Source: Gluconacetobacter aggeris
GTDB taxonomy: Bacteria; Pseudomonadota; Alphaproteobacteria; Acetobacterales; Acetobacteraceae
Direction: 5' to 3'
Length of the DNA: 64,000 bases
Assembly (NCBI RefSeq): GCF_014174395.1
Contig: NZ_JABEQD010000015.1
Coordinates: forward strand, 32,433-96,432
Each line of letters begins with the position of its first letter. Within the stretch, counting starts at the first letter, position 1. This document shows positions 1-9,019 of this stretch, piece after piece. The translations under genes were made by a program, and so were the position numbers. The notes beneath the pieces were generated by a model, which worked only from the letters and a program-made list of their open reading frames with translations, was not told the origin of the DNA and did no database searches.

Positions 1-720
1 CGCAACCCGACGTTGGGCCTTGGCGTATCGGCGGGATCCACGCTTGCGACGACTAGCGACGCGCTGCGCCTTGCGAGCCCGACGATCCAGCAGCGCCAAC
101 GTCTCCGGCAGCGCATAGGGCGTTCCGTCAGACAACATCAGCGGAACGGACACGCCCCGGTCAACGCCAACGGTTCTGTCGGTCGCGAACGCCTGCACGT
201 CGCAATCCTTGCAGCCGATGGAGATATGCCACCCCAGCGGCGTCATCGAGACCGTGGCTTCGGTGATCCTGCCGGACAGGTCTCGTGTCATGCGAAACCT
301 GATCCAGCCGATCTTCGGCAGCTTCACGCGACCGAAGCGACGGTTAAGGCGCTCGACCTGAACATCGCGCCCCGCGAATGTGAAGCTGTCGTGTTCGCCT
401 TTCTTTTTCATCTGCGGGAAACCGCCGAGGCCCTTGAGCGCACGGCGATAGGCGTCATCAAGCGCCTTGAGCGCGTTTTGCTGACACACCTGACTGACGG
501 CGCGGACGAAATCGACATCGGCGCGCAGGGCGGTCAGTTCCCGCGCCTGCGCCACATAGTTCAGATTGTTTCCCGTGCGCGCCTGATAGTTGCGCCAGTG
601 ATTGCGGCGCTGTTCGAGCGCGAGGTTCCACACCAGACGGCAGACGCCCGCGAACTGCGCGAAGGATTCTTCCTGCGCAAGATCGGGTTCAAGTCGGTAT
701 GTGAAACCGCGAAACGCCAC
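1..720 (-). CDS. tnpB: TnpB-type RNA-guided nuclease of an IS200/IS605-family element, 3' part cut by window edge
   Basis: Reading leftward from a GTG at 718-720, the - frame is open to the window edge. It gives a TnpB/OrfB-like protein with an N-terminal helix-turn-helix region (FRGFTYRLEP, then FAGVCRLVWNLALEQR), a basic middle part (FPQMKKKGEHDSF) and the start of the RuvC-like core (VGVDRGV, first catalytic Asp). The C-terminal RuvC residues, the zinc finger and any omega-RNA lie outside the window. No TnpA is visible on this side. The family cuts DNA guided by an RNA from the element's right end. It sits divergently against the transfer operon, so the insertion may mark the operon's upstream border. 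Confidence 0.85.
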   Translation of the reverse strand, partial: MAFRGFTYRLEPDLAQEESFAQFAGVCRLVWNLALEQRRNHWRNYQARTGNNLNYVAQARELTALRADVDFVRAVSQVCQQNALKALDDAYRRALKGLGGFPQMKKKGEHDSFTFAGRDVQVERLNRRFGRVKLPKIGWIRFRMTRDLSGRITEATVSMTPLGWHISIGCKDCDVQAFATDRTVGVDRGVSVPLMLSDGTPYALPETLALLDRRARKAQRVASRRKRGSRRYAKAQRRVA

Positions 721-773
721 GCGGCTAACTTAATATGGAACGAGAGAAAAGTACAGAGGCTTTTCGCTTTCCT

Positions 774-793
774 CCCCGGCAAAAATGCCGGGG
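774..793. other. Hairpin at the 5' side of the tnpB element
   Basis: CCCCGGC-AAAAAT-GCCGGGG forms a perfect 7-bp stem. It lies between tnpB and the divergent transfer operon. It could be the subterminal palindrome of the IS200/IS605 left end or a terminator reading rightward; the sequence does not decide. Confidence 0.5.
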
Positions 794-811
794 TTTCCAG
801 CGCGGTTTAGG

Positions 812-1783
812 ATGAAGACTGCCCGGATCTTGACCCCTATCATCAGCGCGGCCCTGATTGCCGGGTGCAGCGAGGCGGCGAGCGAGCCCGTGTCCGTCTC
901 GGTTCCAGGCATGCCCTCTCCCGAGTTGGCGCTGCAACGCAGCCTCGATCGGATCAACGGCTTCCTAGGCAGCATCAACGAGCGGATCGAGACCCCCGCA
1001 CGCGGGGCCATCCCTCTCGCCGTAACTGACGCTCGCCGCGCGCAGCGGCCCCTCAACATCACGCCACCGACCTCCACGCCGAGCGCCGTGCCTGAGCCGG
1101 CGCAGGCCCAAGAAGCGCGTCCGGTGTTTGGACCGTCAGCGGTCTGGTTCGCGTACGGGGACGGTTATCCGCGGATCCGCTGTGCGCCCGGAAGCATCTG
1201 CCTTGTGAGGCTGCAGCGCGGCGAGACGATGGACGGAAGCGCGCTCACGGGCGCCGACCTCGGTGGGTGGCGCGCCGACCTCGTTCGGGGCACGCGAGGC
1301 GTACACGCTGGGTGGGCAGTTGCTCTGACCCCACAGGCCGGCGCGCGGCCATCGGTTCTGCACTTCGCCACGAGCCGGCGCTCTTACGCTCTCGCGCTCC
1401 AGCCAGACGGCGACACCATGCGCACAGTCGCCTTCACTTACGGGCCGTCCGACGGCACGACCCAACCTGAGCCGCCGACGCCGACGTCACAATCCCCGGG
1501 AAAATCAGGACCGGACTTCACCTACCACATTGAGGGTCCCGATCTCCCCTGGAAGCCGATGCGTGTCTACTGCGACGACGGGCACACCTATTTCCAGTTC
1601 CCGCCCGGCGGGATCGTCTCAGCCCCTCGATTGCTCGTCATCTCACCTGCGCTTAGTGCCGCGCAGCCCTACAGGGTGATTGGGGACTCCTACGTCGTCG
1701 ATCGGCGGGTCGATCAAGCGATGCTGATAGGAGCCGGGCCTGGCGCGCCTGTGATCCGAATTACCCACGGAGGCAAGACGTGA
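812..1783 (+). CDS. VirB9/TrbG-like outer-membrane lipoprotein heading the pilus operon
   Basis: 323 aa. The ATG at 812 places a lipoprotein signal peptide at the N-terminus (ISAALIAGC), favouring it over the ATG at 785. After a Pro/Ala-rich linker, residues of about 105-320 follow the VirB9/TrbG plan: YPRIRCAPG, a LQRGE turn, GW.V.L, then a C-terminal lobe with VYCDDGHTYFQFP and YRVIGDSYVVDR. VirB9 proteins form the periplasmic and outer-membrane part of type IV secretion cores. Here the gene overlaps the next lipoprotein by 4 bp and leads a type IVb pilus operon, which is an unusual place for it. Whether it serves the pilus or the conjugation pore cannot be told from sequence. Confidence 0.75.
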   Translation: MKTARILTPIISAALIAGCSEAASEPVSVSVPGMPSPELALQRSLDRINGFLGSINERIETPARGAIPLAVTDARRAQRPLNITPPTSTPSAVPEPAQAQEARPVFGPSAVWFAYGDGYPRIRCAPGSICLVRLQRGETMDGSALTGADLGGWRADLVRGTRGVHAGWAVALTPQAGARPSVLHFATSRRSYALALQPDGDTMRTVAFTYGPSDGTTQPEPPTPTSQSPGKSGPDFTYHIEGPDLPWKPMRVYCDDGHTYFQFPPGGIVSAPRLLVISPALSAAQPYRVIGDSYVVDRRVDQAMLIGAGPGAPVIRITHGGKT

Positions 1784-2679
1784 TCCGACGCCACCCCACC
1801 CTTATCGGCGCAACTCTGCTCGGGCTTATGGCCGGCTGTGCCACTGAGACGCCCGCCGACAGGGCCTCTCATGTTACCGGGGCAACATTCCGGGACACGT
1901 CCGCGCTGACGGTGTTTATCGCGGATATCCTCGCCAACAGTATGGACCCTGGGCAATCAACCCTGCGTCTGTCTCCATTTGGAGGAGCCGACGAGGCCCA
2001 CGCACAGACGCTTCTCAGCGACACCTTGCGGGAGCGCGGTTTCGCCCTTTCCCCGGACGGGATGCCTTACCCCGGCGCGCACACCGTGCGCTATTCGATT
2101 TCGGCCGTTGGTCTGAACCTGCTTCTCGAACTCGATGTCGATGACGCCGCAGCAACGTGCCTTTACGGGCATGCAGCCGATGGAGCACTGATCCGAACGG
2201 GAAGCTGCACACTGCGCGCTGGCGCCTCGCTTGCAATGCGCATCCCGTCCCAGCCGGAGCTTCATACGGTCGAGCCGAACATCCGAGGCGTCAACGTATC
2301 TCCGCTGCCGGCGCCTGCGCGGACAGGCGCCGCACTCCCGATCCACGAAACGCTCATCAACCGGCAGCCGCAGGCGCCGACGGCCCCGCCGGCCGCGCCG
2401 CTCAAGCTGCAGCCTCCAGCGGAGATCTGGACGCTCGTCGAAGGACAGCCCATCCGCGATCAGATGATCGCCTGGGCCGACCGCGCCGGTTGGAAGGTCG
2501 AGTGGCCGCACGAGCTGAACTGGAATGTGCCTGCCCTCACCACCTTCACGGGCGATTTCCACACCGTCATGAGCGACGTGATTCGCACGATCGCGGATGA
2601 GGGCAAGTCCATCCGCGCGGAATTCCACTCGAGCAACCGTTTTCTTGTCGTCACGTCGCCCGGAGGACAGGGCCGTTGA
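1780..2679 (+). CDS. pilL: Lipoprotein with TrbH-like N-terminal part and TcpQ (PilL-like) C-terminal domain
   Basis: 299 aa with lipobox LMAGC. The first half (FRDTSALTVFIADIL, TLRERGFAL, then a block of beta strands) resembles TrbH of RP4-type systems. After a Pro-rich linker, residues of about 205-297 match the TcpQ fold of toxin-coregulated-pilus type proteins (IWTLVEGQPIRDQMIAWA, GWKVEWPHELNW, TFTGDF). IncI1 PilL carries TcpQ at its C-terminus, so pilL is the best name. It overlaps its neighbours by 4 bp on each side and is probably an accessory lipoprotein of the PilN secretin. The TrbH resemblance is motif-level only. Confidence 0.7.
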   Translation: MIRRHPTLIGATLLGLMAGCATETPADRASHVTGATFRDTSALTVFIADILANSMDPGQSTLRLSPFGGADEAHAQTLLSDTLRERGFALSPDGMPYPGAHTVRYSISAVGLNLLLELDVDDAAATCLYGHAADGALIRTGSCTLRAGASLAMRIPSQPELHTVEPNIRGVNVSPLPAPARTGAALPIHETLINRQPQAPTAPPAAPLKLQPPAEIWTLVEGQPIRDQMIAWADRAGWKVEWPHELNWNVPALTTFTGDFHTVMSDVIRTIADEGKSIRAEFHSSNRFLVVTSPGGQGR

Positions 2680-4379
2680 AAACCAAACGTCATATTCTCT
2701 CGGCCGTCGCGATGATGGCGCTTCTAAGCGCGTGTCAGGACTTCCAGGAGGCGAGGCGGAGCGAAGACGATACTCTCGCGCGATCGCGTGACTCCAGGGT
2801 ACCGAACACGCCAATTATCACCGAGAGCGACAAGCCGTGGCTCGTGGGGGAGACACTCCATGATGCGGATCCGCTGCCCGATATTCTGAAGGTACAGTCC
2901 TCGCTCACGATCGCGCGCCCGGTCTCCCTGCGGGATGCCGCCATCCAGGCCAGTCGCCAGACCGGTATCCCCGTCCGGATCGCTCCGGATGCCGAACAGG
3001 ACGATCTGGCGGACAGTCTCGGGTCTGCCGGCAATCAGACTCCCATCACCTTCAACGGCACCAACCTGCCTCCGCCGCCGGTTGCGTCCGCTCTCGCCTC
3101 CGCCGCCGCTTCAAGAACCCGTTCTTCCTTCCCGGCCTGGCGCGGCAGCGGCAACTGGCTGGCATATAGCGGGACACGCGAGGGCGTCTTCCAGGCGATC
3201 GCGACACGCTTTGGGGTATGGAAGCGCTGGGTCGATGGACACATCGAGTTCTTCCGGACAGAAACGCGCACGTTCACCATTCCGGCGTTCCCCGGAGACA
3301 CGAACGCGAACACCTCGATCGTGGCCTACACGGGGGGCGGGAGTGGCTCATCCGGCGGGAGCATGTCGGGCGGGGGCATGAGTGGCGGCGGCGGTATGGG
3401 CGGTGGCGGTATGGGCGGGTCCTCGGGAGGCTCATCCGGCCAGTCCGCTGGCATGGCGTCGATCAGTAACACCAGTAAAACCAATCGCTGGAAGACCATC
3501 GAGCGCACGGCCCAGATTGTCTCAGGAGGAGCCCAGGTCGTCGCAGATGACGGGCTCGGAACACTCTCCGTCACGGGCACACCCGATCAGGTCGCCCGCA
3601 TCGAAGACTGGATGCACGGCGTCAACGAAAGTCTGATGAAGCAGGTCGCCGTCGAGGTCCACGTCTACACGGTGAAGATCACTCGGGAGACGAATTATGG
3701 CTGGAGTCCGCAATTTGCATTCAAGTCGCACAACGGCCTGGTCGGCCTGACGTCGACGCCGGCGACGATCCCCTCGATCCAGTCGGGTGACACTCCGTTC
3801 CGCTTCGGCGCATCGATCCTCGACACGGGTCGCGGAACCGGCGGCCTGTTCTCCGGATCGAACGTCGTTTTCCAGGCGTTGAACGAACTCGGCAACGTCA
3901 CCGAGCAATACGATCGGTCCGTCGTCACCACCAACGGTGTCACTGCGCCCCTCCAGAACGGCATCAACACGACGTATCTGGCCAGCACCGTATCCACCCT
4001 TGCGACCAATGCCGGGACGGCCAACTCCTTGTCCCCCGGCGTGGTGATGTCGGGCTTCATGGGCTCGGTGACGCCCAAGATCGTCGACAACCGCATTCTG
4101 CTGCACACCAATTTCCTGCTCCAGACACTCCTTGCGGTGCAGAACATCACGTCGAATGGCTCAAGCATCCAGGCGCCGAAGACGTCGAGCACTTCGCTAG
4201 ACGACACCGTTGCGCTCCCGAGCGGCTCGACCCTGGTGTTGAGCGGCTACGTCGACGATGCCACGTCCCGCAGCCGTACCGGCGTGGGATCAGCACTGAA
4301 CTGGCTCTTCGGCGGCGGCGGTGACGCCCAGGTAACCAAAACACACGTCGTCGTCACAGTGGAGGCCCGGACCCTATGA
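2676..4379 (+). CDS. pilN: PilN, type IVb pilus secretin lipoprotein
   Basis: 567 aa. It starts at a TTG that overlaps the previous stop (TTGA). The lipobox is MALLSAC. The N-terminal part holds secretin N-domain-like segments, followed by a Gly/Ser/Met-rich stretch (about residues 217-260). The C-terminal secretin region starts near NRWKTIERTAQIVSGGAQV and runs to the end, with the family signature region VALPSGSTLVLSGYVDD. It should form the outer-membrane channel for the pilus. Length and order agree with PilN of IncI1 and BfpB-type secretins. The low-complexity stretch is coding, not a separate repeat element. Confidence 0.88.
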   Translation: MKTKRHILSAVAMMALLSACQDFQEARRSEDDTLARSRDSRVPNTPIITESDKPWLVGETLHDADPLPDILKVQSSLTIARPVSLRDAAIQASRQTGIPVRIAPDAEQDDLADSLGSAGNQTPITFNGTNLPPPPVASALASAAASRTRSSFPAWRGSGNWLAYSGTREGVFQAIATRFGVWKRWVDGHIEFFRTETRTFTIPAFPGDTNANTSIVAYTGGGSGSSGGSMSGGGMSGGGGMGGGGMGGSSGGSSGQSAGMASISNTSKTNRWKTIERTAQIVSGGAQVVADDGLGTLSVTGTPDQVARIEDWMHGVNESLMKQVAVEVHVYTVKITRETNYGWSPQFAFKSHNGLVGLTSTPATIPSIQSGDTPFRFGASILDTGRGTGGLFSGSNVVFQALNELGNVTEQYDRSVVTTNGVTAPLQNGINTTYLASTVSTLATNAGTANSLSPGVVMSGFMGSVTPKIVDNRILLHTNFLLQTLLAVQNITSNGSSIQAPKTSSTSLDDTVALPSGSTLVLSGYVDDATSRSRTGVGSALNWLFGGGGDAQVTKTHVVVTVEARTL

Positions 4380-4990
4380 GACGCAGCGCCATTGCAGCCG
4401 CGGCCATCGCCCTCGCCGCGCCTCTCCAGGTGCGGGCCCAAACCCCAATCCCTGAATGCGCGAGCCGTCTGGCGGAACCCGCGCCCGGTCAGGTACTCAC
4501 GCCGGCGGAACTGGATGCGAATAACGCCTGCGTCACCGTAATGCAGCAGGCGAAGATCGTCTCCGACCTTGGCACGGCAATGCAGGAGAACATTCGCCGC
4601 CTGACCGAGAAAGACAAACCGCGAGCAGCGGTCGGAGCGCCTGATCGATCCGCTCTCGAATTTCAGCCGCCACCCCTCCCTGCACGGCAAGACGACGCCG
4701 TGCCGGCACCGCCCGCGCCGTCTCCAGCGCCGACCTATGACACCATATGGACCGACGGCGGGCGGACAGGCGCTACCCTGCGCTTCAGCGATGGCAGCAG
4801 CCAGGACGTGGAACGCGGAACGCGCCTTCGCGACGAGAGTGTCGTTACCGCCATCTCATCGCGCGGATTGACCCTGCGTCGGCCGGACGGCTCCGTCCTC
4901 ACCCTGCGTGGAAGCAGCGACGCCCCCACGCCGACCCGAATCATCGCAGTGCCCGGCGCGCCGAGCTATCCGCCGCCGACACATGGTTAA
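4376..4990 (+). CDS. pilP: PilP, type IV pilus biogenesis protein
   Basis: 204 aa with an N-terminal signal peptide (ALAAPLQVRAQ). It has a helical segment, a Pro-rich linker and a C-terminal small beta domain (TIWTDGGRTGATLRF, LRRPDGSVLTLRG) typical of PilP of plasmid type IVb pili. It overlaps pilN by 4 bp. Here pilP precedes pilO, whereas in IncI1 the order is pilO-pilP. It is probably a periplasmic linker between the secretin and the inner-membrane platform. Confidence 0.75.
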   Translation: MRRSAIAAAAIALAAPLQVRAQTPIPECASRLAEPAPGQVLTPAELDANNACVTVMQQAKIVSDLGTAMQENIRRLTEKDKPRAAVGAPDRSALEFQPPPLPARQDDAVPAPPAPSPAPTYDTIWTDGGRTGATLRFSDGSSQDVERGTRLRDESVVTAISSRGLTLRRPDGSVLTLRGSSDAPTPTRIIAVPGAPSYPPPTHG

Positions 4991-5001
4991 CGGGGCGAAT
5001 C

Positions 5002-6195
5002 ATGGCATTCTTCATTCGGGCTGAGCACAGAATCTGGTGCGGCGACCTGCGTTGGCGGACATACGAACGACGTCCCTCGCTCTTTGCTCTCCGCTCCGAG
5101 GCGCTCGGCCTCGGAGCAAACTACACGGTTCGCTCTCCTTTGTTCCCGGGGGCCATCGGCTTTCTTGTAGCCGAGCAACTAGATCTCAAGGAATCCTTCC
5201 ACAGCCTGATGCTCGCGGTCGCATCGACGTTTGGCCCGCGATATTATGGCGAATACGAGGTTGGCCTCGATCAGTTCTGGGTCGTGGCAACAGACGACAC
5301 CGGCCGCCCTCTCCCCGGATCGGACACCATCTACCGAGACGAGACAATCGCGGCCGTCCGCAGCGGGTTCGAAGGCTTCACGTTCGAACGCCGGGACATC
5401 CTCTCCAGAGCAGAATTCGAAACGCTGCAAGCCGGCCTTCCTGACGCTCCCCTTTCTGTCCGCTCTACCTCGCTCCGGCCCGTATATCTCGCGGCGGCTG
5501 CGACCCTCACCCTTGCCCTCGGTGTTGCCGAAGGCACCCACGTTTACCACAAGCATCAGCAGGAACTCGTCCGGGCCAGAGCGCGGCAGGCAATGCTGCA
5601 TCGCCCAACGAAGCCTAAGCCGGCGCCGGAAGCTCCGAGCACACCGCCGACCATTCAGCCGTCTGCGTGGGTTAAAGCATGCGTCTCCGCCGTGCCGTCC
5701 GCCGCATTCCACCGCGGCTGGGTCGTTGCTGGCGTGCTGTGTGCAGACGACAAGACGACAGTTTCATGGGCGCGTAGGGGAGGCTCGCTCAGCGACGCTC
5801 CCCCCGGGGATATCACCAACAACGGCAACATCGTCGACGACGCTTTACCCCTGCTTGTCGCGCCCGGGGTTCCCGAGGAGCAAGACAACACGCTCGAGGA
5901 ACGCGACCTGTTCGGATTCCTCCAGGCTGCAGGCGCGCCGGCGCAGATTAATCGCTCGCCCGTCACCCTGATGATCGGCAACCGTCGGCTGCCCATGACA
6001 ACCACGAGCGCGACGTTCGCGTGGCCGGGCGATCCCATGGCCGTGCGGTGGGACCAGTTCAAAGGGCTGCGGATGATTGAAATGAAGCGCGCGTACCTTG
6101 GGAGCGAAGCTGGTCCCACCTTGGGCGCGTGGCAAATCAAGGTCTCGTTCACCGAACCCGCCGTGCAGCCAGTGACCAAAGGGAAGGCGAGCTGA
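5002..6195 (+). CDS. pilO: PilO, pilus accessory protein
   Basis: 397 aa. The ATG at 5002 follows a GGGGCG ribosome-binding sequence and gives MAFFIRAEHRIWCGDL; longer upstream extensions are shadow sequence over pilP. The N-terminal cytoplasmic part (WCGDLRWRTYERRPSLFALR) matches the PilO accessory-protein family of IncI-type pili. One membrane segment lies at about residue 157-173 (VYLAAAATLTLALGVAE), followed by a Pro-rich linker and a periplasmic domain. It overlaps pilQ by one base (TGATG). Inner-membrane assembly platform is the expected role. Confidence 0.8.
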   Translation: MAFFIRAEHRIWCGDLRWRTYERRPSLFALRSEALGLGANYTVRSPLFPGAIGFLVAEQLDLKESFHSLMLAVASTFGPRYYGEYEVGLDQFWVVATDDTGRPLPGSDTIYRDETIAAVRSGFEGFTFERRDILSRAEFETLQAGLPDAPLSVRSTSLRPVYLAAAATLTLALGVAEGTHVYHKHQQELVRARARQAMLHRPTKPKPAPEAPSTPPTIQPSAWVKACVSAVPSAAFHRGWVVAGVLCADDKTTVSWARRGGSLSDAPPGDITNNGNIVDDALPLLVAPGVPEEQDNTLEERDLFGFLQAAGAPAQINRSPVTLMIGNRRLPMTTTSATFAWPGDPMAVRWDQFKGLRMIEMKRAYLGSEAGPTLGAWQIKVSFTEPAVQPVTKGKAS

Positions 6196-7832
6196 TGCTC
6201 AATCTGCTTCTCCGCAAGAAGGCTACGGCCCGAGAAGACAATGCGATTCAGGTTCCCGCCGAACTGCGCGGGCAAATCCACATCGACGAGATTAACCAGG
6301 TTGTTTTCGCGAACGAGGCGCTCAAACGTCGCGAGGTCATGCTGACGTGGTTGGCTGAAGCGCGCCATGAGCCTCGCCTCGCGACGCTTCGTGTCGAGTG
6401 GGAGCGCATGGGGACCGTCACAGAGCGCATCCAGCAGGCACACCACGACGCTCTTGTGGTTTCTCGAGACGACAATCTCGATGAGGAGGTGCGAGGCGAA
6501 TGCCTGGCCTTGCTTCGTGAGGGAGCGGAAAGCGGAGTCTCCGATATCCATATCCACCGCAAGGAACGCCATACTGAAATCATGTTCCGGATTAACGGAA
6601 CGCTCGTCGTCGCCCACGAATTGACGAATGACCATGCCGACCGTCTGATCCGCGCCATGTACACGCTCGCGAGTTCTCGTGACAGCGCGTACAGCGAGGG
6701 CGAATCCCAGGATGCAGCAGTTGCCGGCGATGTCCTCAAGGGCACTGGCCTCGCCAATGTTCGTATCGTGAAGGGTCCTTGTTTGCCGGTATCCGAGGGC
6801 GGCAAGTTCATGATCCTTCGACTACAGTATGCCAGGTCCGGCAGTGCTCGTCGTGGCACCCAGCCGGCGGTTGAATTCCACGCACCTCGACGGCCGGAAG
6901 GGCACCTGAAGCTCCTGGGCTATGGCTTCTCCCAAGACCAGGTCGATCGCATCCTCAATATCTCAATAGCGCCCTCGGGCGTGCTGATTTGCACCGGCCC
7001 GACCGGCTCAGGCAAGACCACGCTGTTGTTCGAGACGTTGCAGCATAAAGCCCGTACGGAGCCTGGGAGACGTCTGGTCACGATCGAACAGCCGGCCGAA
7101 TATCCGATGCCATGGGCTATCCAGATGGATATCTCCAACGCCCTTTCCGCAGACGCTGCCGGAAAGGAGTTCAAGGCGCGGCTACGAAACGCCTTGCGTA
7201 TGGACCCCGACGATATGATGGTCGGCGAGATCCGTGATACCGAGGTGGCCCTCACCACCTTCGACGCAGCCCAGACCGGACACTTCGTCGTCACAACGCT
7301 CCACGTCGATGACCCGTTCGATTATCCCCTGCGCCTGCAGAACATGGATTACGAACGTCTGAGTTTCCGAACCACCTGCAACGCCTCGATCGTGCGCGGC
7401 ATCGTGGGGCAGCGGCTCCTGCCCACACTCTGCCCCCATTGTGCCGTGCCCTGGAAGGGCGACGACGACCGTATGCCACGTCGGACCCGCGAGGCTGTAC
7501 CGACATGGGGCCCAGATCCATCGCGCATCCGCCGCGCGGGACCAGGCTGCCATCACTGCCTGGGTACCGGGATCGGGGGGCGAACAGCAGTCGCGGAAGT
7601 CGTGGAAACCGACGAGGAGCTGATGAGCGACTTTGTGCGACACGGCGTTTCGGTCGCCCGACATCGCTTTCGAGCCCGAAAAGGCGTCGATGCTTCGATG
7701 GTAGAGACCGCCATGGGTCGGGTATTTGCCGGCCTCGTCGATCCATACCAGGTCACCGCGAAGGTCGATCGCATCCGTACATACGACGCCGTCATGGCTG
7801 AACGCGCCGCCGGCGCCGCCGAGGCAGCATGA
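6195..7832 (+). CDS. pilQ: PilQ, pilus extension ATPase (GspE family)
   Basis: 545 aa. The start overlaps the pilO stop. Walker A GPTGSGKTT lies at about residue 267, the Asp-box and Walker B region MMVGEIRDTEVA at about 340, and a His-box THLHVDD-like segment (TTLHVDDPFD) after it. Two CxxC pairs (CPHC near 412, CHHC near 451) form the zinc motif seen in GspE/PilB-type ATPases. It hydrolyses ATP at the cytoplasmic face to drive pilin polymerisation through PilR. Confidence 0.92.
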   Translation: MLNLLLRKKATAREDNAIQVPAELRGQIHIDEINQVVFANEALKRREVMLTWLAEARHEPRLATLRVEWERMGTVTERIQQAHHDALVVSRDDNLDEEVRGECLALLREGAESGVSDIHIHRKERHTEIMFRINGTLVVAHELTNDHADRLIRAMYTLASSRDSAYSEGESQDAAVAGDVLKGTGLANVRIVKGPCLPVSEGGKFMILRLQYARSGSARRGTQPAVEFHAPRRPEGHLKLLGYGFSQDQVDRILNISIAPSGVLICTGPTGSGKTTLLFETLQHKARTEPGRRLVTIEQPAEYPMPWAIQMDISNALSADAAGKEFKARLRNALRMDPDDMMVGEIRDTEVALTTFDAAQTGHFVVTTLHVDDPFDYPLRLQNMDYERLSFRTTCNASIVRGIVGQRLLPTLCPHCAVPWKGDDDRMPRRTREAVPTWGPDPSRIRRAGPGCHHCLGTGIGGRTAVAEVVETDEELMSDFVRHGVSVARHRFRARKGVDASMVETAMGRVFAGLVDPYQVTAKVDRIRTYDAVMAERAAGAAEAA

Positions 7833-8953
7833 CGCTCAACATCGTTTACACCTCAAGCGCGCGATCCCGCCCTGGCGTTACCGCCAATCTGACGGAATGG
7901 CTCGACGTCCATATGTCCTTCCGTTGGAGGACAAGAGCCCAGCTCTACCGGATGATCTCGGTTCGTATGCGGCAGAATGCCTCAGTAGACCGGATCCTTC
8001 GCATGTATTCGCGCCAACAGAAGCGCAGACGCCGCTCCTCCGTGCCCCGCCTGCTCGATAGCGTTTTGAGGCGCATGACGGAACAAGGCCTGCCCTTCGC
8101 CGAGGCGCTTCGCCCATACATCCCCGACGACGAATATATGATGATCCTCTCGGGAGAGCGTGCCGGCGACATCGGGTCGGCAATGGACCTGGTGTGCGAC
8201 ATCAAGACGAGGACAGGCCGGATCATGCGGGCGGCGCGAAGTGCGGCCTTTCAACCGCTCATGTACATCGTGGTGCTCTTTATCTACCTGTACGCAATGG
8301 CCAAAATGGTCATCCCCTCCCTCCTGCACGGGGTTCCAGGCCAGCACGCCGCCAGCACCTCCCAAGACGTGCTCGTCTTTGCGGCAAACCTTGCGACCGG
8401 TGCGAATGCCTTCATCATACTTGGATCGCTGATCGCCACCGTTGTCGCGGTCTGGCTCAGCCTGACGAGATTGACCGGGCCGCTGCGTGTGGTGCTGGAG
8501 CGCATGCCCCCGTGGTCGATTTACCGGAACATCCAGGGATACATCTGGATTTCGAGCTTCATCGCCCTCGTACGCGCCGGGATGACCGATACCGATGCTC
8601 TCGCACACCAGATGCAGGGGGCTTCGCCATGGCTCGCCGAGCGCCTTGGCGCCATCCTGGCGCGCCTTGGTCCGAGGGGAATGTCGCTTCCGGAAGCGAT
8701 GGAGGACAGCGGGTTGGCATTTCCGTCTCCCGAGGTCATCGACGATATCGAAGCTAGCTGGGGCGGCAAGGGAGCATATGGGCGCCTCCTTGAGTCCAGC
8801 AAAATGTGGGCCGACGAGATCGAGCTTTCGACGCTCGCGCAGGCTGCCGCGATCAAGAGTTTCGCCACCACGCTGATGATGCTCCTCGCTGGGGCACTCA
8901 TCGTCGCATCCAACAACATCGGCTCAAACATGGGCGGCGGCCAGCCAATGTGA
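7829..8953 (+). CDS. pilR: PilR, inner-membrane pilus platform protein (GspF family)
   Basis: 374 aa, overlapping pilQ by 4 bp. It has two GspF-type helical halves (IPDDEYMMILSGERAGDIGSA in the first, a second at about 230-330) and hydrophobic segments near residues 145-170 (LMYIVVLFIYLYAMAKM), 190-215 and the C-terminus (TLMMLLAGALIVASNN). GspF-type proteins couple the ATPase to pilin insertion. Confidence 0.9.
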   Translation: MTLNIVYTSSARSRPGVTANLTEWLDVHMSFRWRTRAQLYRMISVRMRQNASVDRILRMYSRQQKRRRRSSVPRLLDSVLRRMTEQGLPFAEALRPYIPDDEYMMILSGERAGDIGSAMDLVCDIKTRTGRIMRAARSAAFQPLMYIVVLFIYLYAMAKMVIPSLLHGVPGQHAASTSQDVLVFAANLATGANAFIILGSLIATVVAVWLSLTRLTGPLRVVLERMPPWSIYRNIQGYIWISSFIALVRAGMTDTDALAHQMQGASPWLAERLGAILARLGPRGMSLPEAMEDSGLAFPSPEVIDDIEASWGGKGAYGRLLESSKMWADEIELSTLAQAAAIKSFATTLMMLLAGALIVASNNIGSNMGGGQPM

Positions 8954-8962
8954 CCGCCGTGC

Positions 8963-8978
8963 GCGCAGTCACAAACGA
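8963..8978 (+). promoter_or_regulatory. Copy of the dispersed GCGCAGTCACAAACGA motif upstream of pilS
   Basis: GCGCAGTCACAAACGA sits in the only real gap of the pil operon (8954-9019), 41 bases before the major pilin. Closely matching copies occur at 28727, 24950, 40474, 48241, 43648 and 12949. The pilin is often expressed more strongly than the assembly genes, so an internal promoter or operator here would make sense. The regulator is unknown. Confidence 0.5.
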
Positions 8979-9019
8979 GCCGGGGATACTGCCTTACAAA
9001 ACCATCACAGGGGCTTCGC

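Noticed and set aside
3340..3460. Short G-rich repeats that could be an intergenic tandem repeat
   Set aside because: They encode the Gly/Ser/Met-rich linker inside the PilN secretin and stay in frame.
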